In this document: positions 41,241 through 50,619 of the stretch, piece after piece
Layout of the letters: every line of letters starts with the position of its first letter
How positions within the stretch are numbered: the stretch's first letter is position 1
Assembly: GCF_017353175.1 (NCBI RefSeq)
Contig: NZ_JAFMYW010000002.1
Location: 124,001 to 188,000 of the forward strand
Source of the DNA: Fibrella forsythiae
GTDB lineage: Bacteria; Bacteroidota; Bacteroidia; Cytophagales; Spirosomataceae
Direction of reading: 5' to 3'
Length of the DNA: 64,000 nt
Made by a program: the position numbers and the translations under genes
Notes under the pieces: generated by a model
The model's input: only the letters and a program-made list of their open reading frames with translations
What the model was told of the DNA's origin: nothing
Database searches by the model: none

Positions 41241-43025
41241 ATGAGCAAATCGCAGCAAACTGCAAACTTGCCCGAATTTGATTGGGATCGGGCAGACAAC
41301 AAAGGATTCGGTAGCGGCTATTCGGCCGACGAGCGGTCACGTATGGAGGAGATGTATGGAGATACACTCACCGAAGTAAACGAAAAGGATGTAGTAACGG
41401 GCACGGTCGTAGGGATTACTGACCGTGAAATTCTGTTGAACATCGGCTTTAAATCGGACGGCCTGGTGCCATCATCCGAATTTCGGGATCTGCCTGACCT
41501 GAAAGTTGGCGATCAGATTGACGTGTACATCGAAAATCAGGAAGACACGAATGGTCAGCTGGTTTTGTCGCGTAAGAAAGCCAAAGTTATCACCGCCTGG
41601 AAAAATATCCAGAAAGCACTTGACGAAGACCTCATCATTGATGGCTTTGTGAAGCGTCGTACCAAAGGTGGTTTGATCGTAGATATCTATAGCATTGAAG
41701 CCTTCCTGCCAGGTTCACAGATCGACGTTAAGCCGATTCGTGATTTCGACATTTATGTCGGTAAGAAGATGGAAGTGAAAGTGGTGAAAATCAACTACGC
41801 TAATGATAACGTAGTGGTTTCGCACAAAGTCCTGATCGAAAAAGATCTGGAAGCTCAACGCGCTCAAATTCTGAACAACCTCGAGAAAGGTCAAGTACTG
41901 GAAGGCGTGATCAAAAACATGACCAACTTCGGTGTCTTCATCGATCTGGGTGGTGTTGATGGTCTGCTGCACATCACTGATATTTCGTGGGGCCGTATCA
42001 GCCACCCATCAGAGGTGCTTACGCTCGATCAGCGCGTAAACGTTGTTGTTCTTGACTTCGACGAAGAGAAGAAGCGTATTTCACTGGGCATGAAGCAACT
42101 CCAAGCTCACCCTTGGGATGCTTTGACCGAAGACATTCAGGTTGGCTCGAAAGTAAAAGGCCGGATTGTGAATGTTGCCGACTACGGTGCGTTCCTCGAA
42201 ATTATGCCAGGCGTAGAAGGGCTCATCCACGTATCAGAAATGTCGTGGTCACAGCACCTGCGTAACCCACAGGAATTCCTGAAAGTGAATGACGAAGTTG
42301 AAGCCGTTGTGCTGACACTTGACCGTCAGGATCGTAAGATGTCACTTGGCATTAAGCAACTTTCAGCCGACCCATGGACTCGTCCAGACCTGACGTCGAA
42401 ATACGCTGTTGGCACACGTCACACAGGTATCGTTCGTAACCTGACTAACTTTGGCCTGTTCCTGGAACTGGAAGAGGGCATCGACGGTCTGGTACACGTA
42501 TCAGATCTCTCGTGGACTAAGAAGATCAAGCACCCATCAGATTTCACCAAAGCTGGTGAGAACCTTGACGTAGTTGTTCTTGAACTGGATGTCGACAACC
42601 GTCGTCTGGCTCTTGGTCACAAACAACTCGAAGAGAACCCATGGGATACGTTTGAAGATACGTTCACCCTTGGCTCGGTTCACCGTTGCACGATCCTGTC
42701 TAAAAACGACAAGATGGCAACACTCGAACTGCCTTACGGTATTGAAGGCTTCTGCACACTGCGTAACCTTGCGAAAGAAGACGGTACAATCGCTGAAGTA
42801 GGTGAGTCACTTGACTTCCGCGTAACCGAATTCTCGAAAGAAGATAAGCGCATCATGCTGTCGCATACACGTACCTGGCAGGAGAAGAGTGAGCCAGCTA
42901 AAGAAGCGAAGCCAAAAGCTGCCAAAACTACGCCATCTACTTCGGCCCAGCCTGAGCGTGGTGCTACATTGGGTGACCTTAGCTCGCTTGCTGCTCTGAA
43001 AGAGCAGATGGAAAGCAAAAACTAA
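41241..43025 (+). CDS. rpsA: 30S ribosomal protein S1
   Basis: 594 residues with six S1 (OB-fold RNA-binding) domains: roughly 50-117, 135-200, 217-286, 303-371, 388-457 and 472-541. Domains 3 to 5 carry the strongest motif, for example NFGVFIDLGGVDGLLHITD and DYGAFLEIMPGVEGLIHVSE. S1 recruits mRNAs with weak Shine-Dalgarno sequences, important in Bacteroidota where SD sites are rare. The C-terminal tail (about 555-594) is Ala/Lys/Pro-rich and divergent. Codon use looks optimised, as expected for a highly expressed gene. A long hairpin terminator follows. Confidence 0.97.
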   Translation: MSKSQQTANLPEFDWDRADNKGFGSGYSADERSRMEEMYGDTLTEVNEKDVVTGTVVGITDREILLNIGFKSDGLVPSSEFRDLPDLKVGDQIDVYIENQEDTNGQLVLSRKKAKVITAWKNIQKALDEDLIIDGFVKRRTKGGLIVDIYSIEAFLPGSQIDVKPIRDFDIYVGKKMEVKVVKINYANDNVVVSHKVLIEKDLEAQRAQILNNLEKGQVLEGVIKNMTNFGVFIDLGGVDGLLHITDISWGRISHPSEVLTLDQRVNVVVLDFDEEKKRISLGMKQLQAHPWDALTEDIQVGSKVKGRIVNVADYGAFLEIMPGVEGLIHVSEMSWSQHLRNPQEFLKVNDEVEAVVLTLDRQDRKMSLGIKQLSADPWTRPDLTSKYAVGTRHTGIVRNLTNFGLFLELEEGIDGLVHVSDLSWTKKIKHPSDFTKAGENLDVVVLELDVDNRRLALGHKQLEENPWDTFEDTFTLGSVHRCTILSKNDKMATLELPYGIEGFCTLRNLAKEDGTIAEVGESLDFRVTEFSKEDKRIMLSHTRTWQEKSEPAKEAKPKAAKTTPSTSAQPERGATLGDLSSLAALKEQMESKN

Positions 43026-43055
43026 TCGCTTTATAATTTGAGCGGATTAGCTCTC

Positions 43056-43095
43056 AAAAGGCGTCTTTCACAGAAATGTTGAAGGGCGCCTTTTG
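43056..43095 (+). terminator. rpsA terminator overlapping the tRNA-Cys promoter
   Basis: 15-bp stem with two G-T pairs (43056-43070 with 43080-43094), ending CTTTTG. Its T-run is also the TTTG -33 box of the next promoter. Confidence 0.85.
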
Positions 43096-43122
43096 TTATT
43101 TGAGGCTAAAACCGTACGTTTG
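43092..43122 (+). promoter_or_regulatory. Promoter of tRNA-Cys
   Basis: TTTG (43092-43095), exactly 19 bp, TACGTTTG (43115-43122): a perfect Bacteroidota -33/-7 promoter, ending 17 bases before the tRNA. Confidence 0.88.
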
Positions 43123-43139
43123 CATTCCCAAACCGATAA

Positions 43140-43210
43140 GGTTCCGTGGCCGAGTGGCTAGGCAGAGGTCTGCAAAACCTCGTACAGCGGTTCGAATCCG
43201 CTCGGAACCT
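43140..43210 (+). tRNA. tRNA-Cys (anticodon GCA)
   Basis: 71-nt cloverleaf. Acceptor GGTTCCG / CGGAACC, D-arm GCCGAGTGGCTAGGC, anticodon stem GAGGT / ACCTC with loop CTGCAAA (GCA), T-arm GCGGTTCGAATCCGC, discriminator T. The 3' CCA is not encoded. Confidence 0.96.
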
Positions 43211-43220
43211 CACTATGGTG

Positions 43221-43256
43221 TAGCCGCTAAGTAGCTAATACTTAGCGGCTATTTTT
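43221..43256 (+). terminator. Terminator of tRNA-Cys
   Basis: Perfect 11-bp stem TAGCCGCTAAG / CTTAGCGGCTA (43221-43231, 43241-43251) followed by TTTTT. Confidence 0.92.
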
Positions 43257-43371
43257 ATTTGCGGGCTTTTTAGTCAAACCGTTAAGGCTACAGAAAAGGT
43301 AGACTTTTGGTGGGACTAGTATAGATTGAATCTAAGTAGAAAAAGTGGCCTCAAATAGCTTGGAATCGACT

Positions 43372-43402
43372 TTTGTATTCTGGCAATCGTGGCTTACTTT
43401 TG
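43372..43402 (+). promoter_or_regulatory. Promoter of the act/cox respiratory cluster
   Basis: TTTG (43372-43375), exactly 19 bp, TACTTTTG (43395-43402): a perfect Bacteroidota promoter. The predicted start (about 43406-43409) rules out the TTG at 43373 as a start codon for actA. Confidence 0.88.
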
Positions 43403-43409
43403 TGGGCCG

Positions 43410-43433
43410 ATGATGTACATAGGTCAATTATGA
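43410..43433 (+). CDS. Possible 7-codon upstream ORF coupled to actA
   Basis: ATG ATG TAC ATA GGT CAA TTA TGA encodes MMYIGQL. Its ATG lies seven bases after the -7 box, near the predicted 5' end of the mRNA, and its stop overlaps the actA start codon as ATGA (43430-43433). Translational coupling is inferred from this geometry; whether it is translated is unknown. Confidence 0.4.
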   Translation: MMYIGQL

Positions 43434-44770
43434 AGGTGAAATTTGATTATAAATTAGTCGTTATGAGCCGTTTATCTAGGTTTTGCGGAGCGTTGACACT
43501 GGCAGCTTTACTGTTATTTCACGGTGGGCAGATGAACGCGCAGGACTCTACAGCAGCTCAAGGGGGCGGTGGCCCTGCAGCAGCAACTCCAGCAGCCGCT
43601 GCTGGAGGAGGTGGAGATGTAGCTAAGGGCAAGGAGTTGTTCGAGAACAACTGTAAAACTTGCCACAATGTAACTGCCGAAGCATTAGTTGGTCCTGGTC
43701 TGGCGGGCGTTCGGCAACGTACCCCTGGTGATGCTTGGTTGCAGAAGTGGATAAAGAACTCATCAGCGTTGATCGCTACAGGCGATGCTTATGCTGTTAA
43801 GATCTTTAACCAGTTTAATAAGACCCAGATGACCTCATTCACCAATCTGTCAGATGGTGATATTAAAAGCATTCTGGATTACATTGATTCTGAAAGTGCG
43901 CCCAAAGCTGCTGCAGTACCTGGCACGCCAGCTCCGGCAGGTGGAGGAAATGTAGCAACAACCGCTGCTTCATCTGGTCCATCGGAACTGTTCACTTTCG
44001 TATTGGTTGCTCTTTTGGTCGTTATGTTGCTGGTATTAGGCGTTCTGCTTGTTATCGTAACTATTCTATCTAAAGCAGTTGCCCCCCAAACAGGCGATGC
44101 CCTTGTTGGTACACAAACTACACCGCTTGTACAGCGCATTCGTAATGGATTAGTTGGCACGGTAAATAACTCAACTGTTCGTACAGTAGCTATCTGGCTA
44201 TTCTTGTTCGTGGCTACGAAAATGTCGATCGATGGATTATACTCAATCGGTATTCAACAGGGTTATGCGCCGAAGCAACCTATCGCTTACTCACACAAAT
44301 TGCATGCAGGTCAATACAAAATAGATTGTAACTACTGCCATACAGGTGTGAATAAAGGCAAGTCTGCTCATATTCCTTCAGCCAACATCTGTATGAACTG
44401 TCATGGTGTCATCAAGAAGGAGTCACCAGAGATTCAGAAAATTTACGCTGCTATTGAGCAGAATAAGCCAATTGAATGGATTCGGGTACATAACCTGCCT
44501 GATCTGGCCTATTTCAATCATTCACAACACGTAAATGTGGGTAATGTACAATGCCAGACCTGCCACGGTGAAATCCAGAAGATGGAGGTAGTTGAGCAGC
44601 GTTCATCATTAACGATGGGCTGGTGTATCGACTGTCACCGGAAGACAGAGGTAAATACGAAAGACAATGCTTACTATGACAAACTAGTTGCATTGCACCG
44701 TAAAGAGACTAAAGAGCCATTGAAAGTTGCCAATATTGGTGGCTTAGAATGTTCAAAGTGCCACTATTAA
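43430..44770 (+). CDS. actA: Alternative complex III subunit ActA, multiheme cytochrome c
   Basis: About 446 residues from ATG 43430 (ATG 43463 is a shorter option giving MSRLSRFCGALTL). A signal peptide ends near QMNAQD. Six CxxCH heme sites are visible: an N-terminal class I cytochrome c domain with CKTCH (75-79), then after an Ala/Gly/Pro linker and a membrane helix (about 190-215) a pentaheme module with CNYCH, CMNCH, CQTCH, CIDCH and CSKCH. ActA is the electron-collecting cytochrome of the menaquinol oxidising complex ACIII. The N-terminal class I domain may pass electrons to the oxidase. It leads the actABCDEF-cox operon. Confidence 0.93.
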   Translation: MKVKFDYKLVVMSRLSRFCGALTLAALLLFHGGQMNAQDSTAAQGGGGPAAATPAAAAGGGGDVAKGKELFENNCKTCHNVTAEALVGPGLAGVRQRTPGDAWLQKWIKNSSALIATGDAYAVKIFNQFNKTQMTSFTNLSDGDIKSILDYIDSESAPKAAAVPGTPAPAGGGNVATTAASSGPSELFTFVLVALLVVMLLVLGVLLVIVTILSKAVAPQTGDALVGTQTTPLVQRIRNGLVGTVNNSTVRTVAIWLFLFVATKMSIDGLYSIGIQQGYAPKQPIAYSHKLHAGQYKIDCNYCHTGVNKGKSAHIPSANICMNCHGVIKKESPEIQKIYAAIEQNKPIEWIRVHNLPDLAYFNHSQHVNVGNVQCQTCHGEIQKMEVVEQRSSLTMGWCIDCHRKTEVNTKDNAYYDKLVALHRKETKEPLKVANIGGLECSKCHY

Positions 44771-44815
44771 TTTCTCAACTCAGCCAAACAGAGCATCTCT
44801 GACTGGATTAAGTAT

Positions 44816-47800
44816 ATGGAACAAGTAACCAAACGGTATTGGAAGGGTGTTGAGGAATTGCGTAATGACGCTACATACGTTAAGAACGCACAATCTGAAT
44901 TTGCCGAGCCATCAGGAAGCGATCTGCAAAGTCTGATCGATGGTACGAATGCTCCCCGCCGCGATTTCTTAAAAACATTGGGTTTTGGTATGGCAGCCGT
45001 GTCACTGGCAGCCTGCGAAGCACCTGTACGGAAAGCAATTCCGTACCTGAATAAACCCGAAGGCACATTCCCTACTATTTCTGACTATTATGCATCAACA
45101 TTTACAGATGGTGGTGATCACGCCAGCATTATAGTAGAAACGCGTGAAGGCCGACCCATTAAAATAGAGGGGAATCCCCTCTCAAGCTTATCAAGAGGTG
45201 GCACTACTGCACGGGTTCAGGCGTCTTTGTTATCGTTATATGACAACGAGAAACTGAAAGGGCCGAAGAGAGGTGAGACGGATATTGATTGGGCAACTGC
45301 AGATAAGGAGATCATCAGTCAATTGTCGACAATCGCTGCTCGTGGAGGGGCTATTCGAATTGTTTCGTCGACAATTGCCAGCCCATCCACAAAAGCAGTT
45401 ATTGCTGATTTCGTGGCTAAGTACCCTTCCGCTCGTCATATTGTATACGATGCTAATTCTGCATCAGGTATTATTCAGGCAAACCAAGCCTCTTTTGGAA
45501 AAGCTGTCGTTCCTTCTTACGATTTCAGCAAAGCCAAAACAATTGTCAGTATTGGAGCTGATTTTCTGGGTACGTGGGTTGCGCCTCTTGATCACGCGAA
45601 ACCTTATGCTAAAACGCGTAAGATTGGTGCTGTAGGCGGTGGAAACAAGGAAATGTCTCGTCATTACCAGTTTGAGACTATTCTGTCGATGACTGGTGCC
45701 AACGCTGATTACCGGGGTACATACAAGCCATCCCAGGAAGGACTTGTAGTTGCTAACCTATATAATAAGGTGGCCGCTAAACTGGGAGGTACTGCAGTCA
45801 ACGTTTCTCCCGTAACAGTACAGTATCTTGATAAGGCTGCCGCCGATCTGATTGCTTCACGTGGCGCGGCAGTGGTTGTTTCTGGCTCAAACGATCCGAA
45901 CGTTCAGATTCTTGTCAATGCGCTAAACAGCTTACTAGGGAGCTATTCATCAACGATCAACCTCAATGTGCCGGTAAATTATCGCCAGGGGAATGATCAG
46001 CAGATGAATGCCTTCATTGATGAGCTGAAAGGTGGTCGCGTACAGGCAGTTATGTTCTACATGGCGAATCCTGTGTATGATCATCCTCGTGGCGCTGAAA
46101 TTGCTGATGCACTGCCTAAAGTTGGCTTGTCGTTATCATTTGGTGATCGTGCTGATGAAACTGGTTCACTTGTCAAGTATATGACCCCAGCCCCTCACTT
46201 CTTGGAGTGCTGGAATGATACTGAACCTAAGGCTGGCTTCTACAGCTTAACCCAACCTGCCATTACACACATCTTCAAAACTCGTCAGATGCAGTCGAGC
46301 TTGTTGACATGGGCAGGTAAAAGCAACGATTTCCAGGAATATGTTCGCAGTTACTGGCGCACCAATCTATTCCCGAAGGCAACTGGCTTTACAACGTTTG
46401 ATGAGTTTTGGATCAAGTCATTGCATGACGGCGTATTCGAACCAGCTTCAGCAACAGTAGCTGCTGGCGGTGCTACGTTTGCTGGTAATGTCGCCGCTGC
46501 TTCTACAGGTATCAGCCAACGCTATAAGCCAACGACCGGTATTGAAGTTGCTCTCTACGAGAAAGTAGGTATGGGTACTGGCTCACAAGCTAATAATCCA
46601 TGGATACAGGAGTTTCCAGATCCTGTATCGAAAGCTTGTTGGGATAACTACGCTGCTGTCTCTCAGAAAACAGCGACTGATCTTGGTGTTGAACAAAACG
46701 AAACACTTAAGATTGAAGTTGCTGGTAAATCGGTTGAGCTTCCTGTATTAGTTCAACCAGGGCAGGCAGACCAGACAGTGGCTATTGCTATCGGTTATGG
46801 CCGGTCTAAGTCAGGTAAATGCGCTAACGGTGTTGGCCAAAATGCTTATCCGTTAGCTTCCGTAATAGGGGGCACTGTAAGTATGGCTGCCGTAAATGCC
46901 GCCGTCTCTAAGGCAGGTGGCCGTCATGAAATTGCCCAAACGCAAACACACGAGACTGTGATGGGTCGTCGGGCCGTGTTACAGGAAGGCATTCTAGCTC
47001 GTTACAAGAAAAATCCGAAAGAAGGCCGCTACGAACCGAAGGTGGAAACTTCAGAAGGTGCTGTAACGCCAACAGATATCACGTTGTGGCATGGCTATGG
47101 TAAGCCTAACCATTCGTGGGGTATGGTTATTGACCTGAATTCATGTATTGGTTGTGGTGCTTGCGTAGTAGGCTGTATTTCCGAAAATAACACGCCAACA
47201 GTAGGCCGCGATGAAGTATTGGCTCGTCGTGAGATGCACTGGATGCGGATCGACCGCTATTATAGCAGCGACGCCGACTTTGAAAGCATGGGTGCTATTG
47301 AAGGTTATCGTGCGTTGGAAGTAGCGTCTGCAAATCCCGAGGTAACGTTCCAGCCAATGTTGTGCCAGCACTGTAGCAATGCGCCTTGTGAGACCGTTTG
47401 CCCAGTGTTAGCGACGACTCACAGCACAGAAGGCTTGAATCAAATGACGTATAACCGTTGCATTGGCACACGTTACTGCGCTAACAACTGCCCATACAAA
47501 GTGCGTCGTTTCAACTGGTTCAAGTATCACGACGAGGACAAATTTGACTACCAATTCAACAATGACCTCGGTAAAATGGTCATTAACCCTGACGTTACAG
47601 TTCGTGCGCGTGGGGTCATCGAGAAGTGTTCATTCTGCGTTCAGCGTATCCAGGAGGGTAAGTTGACAGCTAAAAAAGAACGCCGTCGACCATTGCCTGA
47701 TGAAATTCAATCCGCTTGTGCTCAGGCCTGCCCAACGGATGCTATTATCTTCGGCGATATGAACAACCCAGAAAGCACTATTTCGAAGGTACTGTCAACT

Positions 47801-47929
47801 GAGTTGAATGAACGCGCTTTCCACGTTCTGGAAGAGATTAACGTTCGCCCGCAAATTGCTTACCTGACCAAAATCCGGAATAAAGAAGAAGGTCCTAAGC
47901 AGGAAACTACACAAGAAACACACGCGTAG
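44816..47929 (+). CDS. actB: Alternative complex III subunit ActB (molybdopterin-like plus Fe-S)
   Basis: 1037 residues. A twin-arginine signal (Arg48-Arg49 in APRRDFLKTLGFG) is followed by a lipobox-like LAAC, so the subunit is exported folded and possibly lipidated. Residues about 80-740 resemble a molybdopterin oxidoreductase catalytic subunit that in ACIII lacks the cofactor. The C-terminal part (from 777) is a ferredoxin-like module with CIGCGACVVGC, CQHCSNAPCETVCP, CIGTRYCANNCP and CSFCVQRIQEGK plus CAQACPTDAI, for four Fe-S clusters. Both halves are fused in one chain, the usual ActB form. It lies 45 bp after actA. Confidence 0.95.
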   Translation: MEQVTKRYWKGVEELRNDATYVKNAQSEFAEPSGSDLQSLIDGTNAPRRDFLKTLGFGMAAVSLAACEAPVRKAIPYLNKPEGTFPTISDYYASTFTDGGDHASIIVETREGRPIKIEGNPLSSLSRGGTTARVQASLLSLYDNEKLKGPKRGETDIDWATADKEIISQLSTIAARGGAIRIVSSTIASPSTKAVIADFVAKYPSARHIVYDANSASGIIQANQASFGKAVVPSYDFSKAKTIVSIGADFLGTWVAPLDHAKPYAKTRKIGAVGGGNKEMSRHYQFETILSMTGANADYRGTYKPSQEGLVVANLYNKVAAKLGGTAVNVSPVTVQYLDKAAADLIASRGAAVVVSGSNDPNVQILVNALNSLLGSYSSTINLNVPVNYRQGNDQQMNAFIDELKGGRVQAVMFYMANPVYDHPRGAEIADALPKVGLSLSFGDRADETGSLVKYMTPAPHFLECWNDTEPKAGFYSLTQPAITHIFKTRQMQSSLLTWAGKSNDFQEYVRSYWRTNLFPKATGFTTFDEFWIKSLHDGVFEPASATVAAGGATFAGNVAAASTGISQRYKPTTGIEVALYEKVGMGTGSQANNPWIQEFPDPVSKACWDNYAAVSQKTATDLGVEQNETLKIEVAGKSVELPVLVQPGQADQTVAIAIGYGRSKSGKCANGVGQNAYPLASVIGGTVSMAAVNAAVSKAGGRHEIAQTQTHETVMGRRAVLQEGILARYKKNPKEGRYEPKVETSEGAVTPTDITLWHGYGKPNHSWGMVIDLNSCIGCGACVVGCISENNTPTVGRDEVLARREMHWMRIDRYYSSDADFESMGAIEGYRALEVASANPEVTFQPMLCQHCSNAPCETVCPVLATTHSTEGLNQMTYNRCIGTRYCANNCPYKVRRFNWFKYHDEDKFDYQFNNDLGKMVINPDVTVRARGVIEKCSFCVQRIQEGKLTAKKERRRPLPDEIQSACAQACPTDAIIFGDMNNPESTISKVLSTELNERAFHVLEEINVRPQIAYLTKIRNKEEGPKQETTQETHA

Positions 47930-47959
47930 GTCAACGTACTAATTGAAAATTTAAAAACG

Positions 47960-49387
47960 ATGCATATCACTTCAGCCGTACGCACGCCATTAGTATCTAA
48001 TGGAAAAACCTACGCAGACGTTACGGAAGACGTTTGTAAGCAGGTAGAAGGCCGTCCAACCCGTGAATGGACGATTGCATTTACGATCTCTGCCCTAGTT
48101 TTGGTCTATGGAACAGCCTGTGTATTCTACACATGGTGGGAAGGTCTGGGCGTTTGGGGTCTTAATAAAACTGTAGGCTGGGCCTGGGATATTACCAACT
48201 TCGTATGGTGGGTAGGTATTGGCCACGCAGGTACGTTGATTTCAGCCATTCTGCTGCTGTTCCGTCAGAAATGGCGGACATCAATCAACAGAGCAGCGGA
48301 AGCAATGACAATTTTCGCCGTAATCTGCGCTGCCACCTTCATTTTTATGCACATGGGTCGTCCATGGTTGGCATATTGGGCTTTACCATTACCGAATACA
48401 TTTGGTTCACTTTGGGTAAACTTCAAATCGCCCCTCGTGTGGGACGTGTTTGCCATCAGCACCTACTTTACCGTATCGCTTGTATTCTGGTATATGGGTC
48501 TGGTTCCTGATTTGGCTACAATTCGTGACCGAGCTCGTAGCAAAGTGAGCCGCTATGTATACGGTGCATTCTCTCTTGGATGGAACGGCTCAGCAAAAAC
48601 ATGGGCTCGTTATGAATACATGAGCCTTATTTTGGCTGGTATCTCTACGCCACTTGTTTTGTCAGTACACACAATCGTGAGTATGGACTTTGCAACGTCA
48701 GTTATTCCTGGCTGGCATACAACTATCTTCCCTCCTTATTTCGTAGCAGGAGCTATCTTTTCAGGTTTTGCTATGGTGCAAAACCTGATGCTGATCATCC
48801 GTGTGGTATTCAAACTGGAAGATTACATTACGGTTGAGCATATCGAGTCGATGAATAAAATTATTACACTTACAGGTTCAATTGTAGGTGTAGCATACAT
48901 CACGGAGTTTTTCATTGCTTGGTATTCAGGTGTTGAATTTGAAAGTTACGCCTTCATTAACCGGGGCACTGGTCCATATTGGTGGGCTTACTGGGCTATG
49001 ATGACCTGTAACGTAATTTCACCTCAGTTATTCTGGTCTAAAACCATACGCACTTCTGTTGTCTGGACATTTGTTCTGTCAGTAATCGTGAACATTGGTA
49101 TGTGGTTTGAGCGCTTTGTGATCATTGTAACATCTTTACACCGCGACTACTTGCCATCAAGCTGGGCGATGTTTCACCCAACTCTGTTTGACATCAGTGA
49201 TTACCTCTTCTCATTTGGTCTGTTTTTTACGTTGTTTCTGTTGTTTGCCAAATTCCTGCCGGTTGTTAACATGGCTGAAGTAAAAGCGATCATCAAGTCA
49301 TCATCAGCTCAGTTACCAAAATCAGTTTCGGGCGTTGCGAAAGGGGAGCGTGTTACTGCGCCTACTTTTAATAAGAACGCTGACTAA
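47960..49387 (+). CDS. actC: Alternative complex III subunit ActC (NrfD/PsrC-like)
   Basis: 475 residues with about ten membrane helices. NrfD-family protein forming one quinol-binding membrane half of ACIII. Recognisable stretches include [53 protein letters not shown] and [12 protein letters not shown]. The ATG at 47960 follows actB by 30 bp. ActC and ActF are paralogous membrane cores, consistent with both genes being here. Confidence 0.95.
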   Translation: MHITSAVRTPLVSNGKTYADVTEDVCKQVEGRPTREWTIAFTISALVLVYGTACVFYTWWEGLGVWGLNKTVGWAWDITNFVWWVGIGHAGTLISAILLLFRQKWRTSINRAAEAMTIFAVICAATFIFMHMGRPWLAYWALPLPNTFGSLWVNFKSPLVWDVFAISTYFTVSLVFWYMGLVPDLATIRDRARSKVSRYVYGAFSLGWNGSAKTWARYEYMSLILAGISTPLVLSVHTIVSMDFATSVIPGWHTTIFPPYFVAGAIFSGFAMVQNLMLIIRVVFKLEDYITVEHIESMNKIITLTGSIVGVAYITEFFIAWYSGVEFESYAFINRGTGPYWWAYWAMMTCNVISPQLFWSKTIRTSVVWTFVLSVIVNIGMWFERFVIIVTSLHRDYLPSSWAMFHPTLFDISDYLFSFGLFFTLFLLFAKFLPVVNMAEVKAIIKSSSAQLPKSVSGVAKGERVTAPTFNKNAD

Positions 49388-49408
49388 TTCACCTTTATAA
49401 GTATCTGT

Positions 49409-49939
49409 ATGGCTTCGCCAGTTAACAGTCGATTTTTAGTAGGCATTTTTGATGACGATGACGTCGTGATGAAAGCCGTAAGAGAAGTCCGTGAATCAGG
49501 TGTACGTATTCACGAGGTATATACGCCGTTTCCGGTGCACGGCCTTGATGTTGCGTTGGGACATCCTCGGTCACGGTTAGGTATTGCTGCATTCTTGTTT
49601 GGCCTAACCGGCCTTCTGACTGCAGCTTCACTGATGTCGTATACTGAGAAGTTTGACTGGCCAATGATTGTGGGTGGTAAAGACTCATTCTCTTACCCAA
49701 TCTATGTTCCAATCGCATTTGAGTTAACAGTACTTTTCACTGCGCTCGGCATGGTTTCGACGTTCATTATCTCTAATGGACTCGGACCAACGGTGAAGCC
49801 TCTTATGTTCGATCTACGGACAACTGACAATAAGTTTGCTATGGCAATCGACATGGAAAACAACAAGCTTCAAGAGTCAGAGATTGAGACTATCCTGCGA
49901 AAGTCAGGGGCAGCTGAAGTAAATGTTAAGCAGTTCTAA
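49409..49939 (+). CDS. actD: Alternative complex III subunit ActD (DUF3341)
   Basis: 176 residues. N-terminal cytoplasmic alpha/beta domain (RFLVGIFDDDDVVMKAVREV, IHEVYTPFPVHGLD) and two membrane helices (about 60-82 and 100-122), matching the DUF3341 family. It stabilises the membrane part of ACIII; no cofactor motif is present. It starts 21 bp after actC and ends 10 bp before actE. Confidence 0.93.
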   Translation: MASPVNSRFLVGIFDDDDVVMKAVREVRESGVRIHEVYTPFPVHGLDVALGHPRSRLGIAAFLFGLTGLLTAASLMSYTEKFDWPMIVGGKDSFSYPIYVPIAFELTVLFTALGMVSTFIISNGLGPTVKPLMFDLRTTDNKFAMAIDMENNKLQESEIETILRKSGAAEVNVKQF

Positions 49940-49949
49940 TAGACCGATT

Positions 49950-50552
49950 ATGAAATTTAAGCATATAGTGCTTTCATCAATTGGACTTGCATCTGTGTTC
50001 TTCTTGAGTTCCTGTGGCGATAGCCGAAACAGTACTGGAACTCAATTTGCACCTCAGATGTATGAGCCCGTTGGTTATGAGCCTTACAAGCAGACTAAAG
50101 CCAACCCATTTACTGCAAACGGCCTAAATATGCGTGACCCTGCCCGGGGGACCGTATCTCGCCGGAATTATCATACCACTTTTGGAAAAGGCGATAGTGC
50201 AGTAACGGACCTAATGGTGTATAATATACCGAAGGACAGTATCGGCATTGCTGAGCGAACTTTACTAAATCCAATTCCTAAAACAGAGGCTAGTCTGAAA
50301 GAAGGCGAAGTTTTGTATGGTCGCTACTGTACGCACTGCCATGGTGAGGGTGGTAAAGGCGATGGATTAGTTGGCAAAGAATATAAAGGCGTGCCTAACT
50401 ATTCGTCGGGCGCTTATCAAACGATGAACGACGGACATATTTTCCATGTCATCACTCATGGTAAGGGACGAATGTGGCCACATGGTTCACAGATGACACC
50501 AGAAGAACGCTGGAAAATTGTCATGTATGTTCATAAACTTCAGCAAGGATAA
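49950..50552 (+). CDS. actE: Alternative complex III subunit ActE, monoheme cytochrome c lipoprotein
   Basis: About 200 residues from ATG 49950 (MKFKHIVLSSIGL); an earlier in-frame ATG at 49923 lies inside actD and gives no signal peptide. Lipobox LSSC at about 20-23. A class I cytochrome c domain carries one heme site CTHCH (in RYCTHCHGEGGKGDG) and a distal Met candidate in GRMWPHGSQM. It is the second cytochrome of ACIII, passing electrons toward the oxidase. Confidence 0.93.
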   Translation: MKFKHIVLSSIGLASVFFLSSCGDSRNSTGTQFAPQMYEPVGYEPYKQTKANPFTANGLNMRDPARGTVSRRNYHTTFGKGDSAVTDLMVYNIPKDSIGIAERTLLNPIPKTEASLKEGEVLYGRYCTHCHGEGGKGDGLVGKEYKGVPNYSSGAYQTMNDGHIFHVITHGKGRMWPHGSQMTPEERWKIVMYVHKLQQG

Positions 50553-50619
50553 TTCTGAATCAGATAAGCTACCATGTTCATAAACGGGCATAGTGGTTAT
50601 ACCAATAATAGAGTTAATA

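Noticed and set aside
43373-43429. TTG start for actA at 43373
   Set aside because: It lies between the -33 and -7 boxes, upstream of the predicted transcription start.
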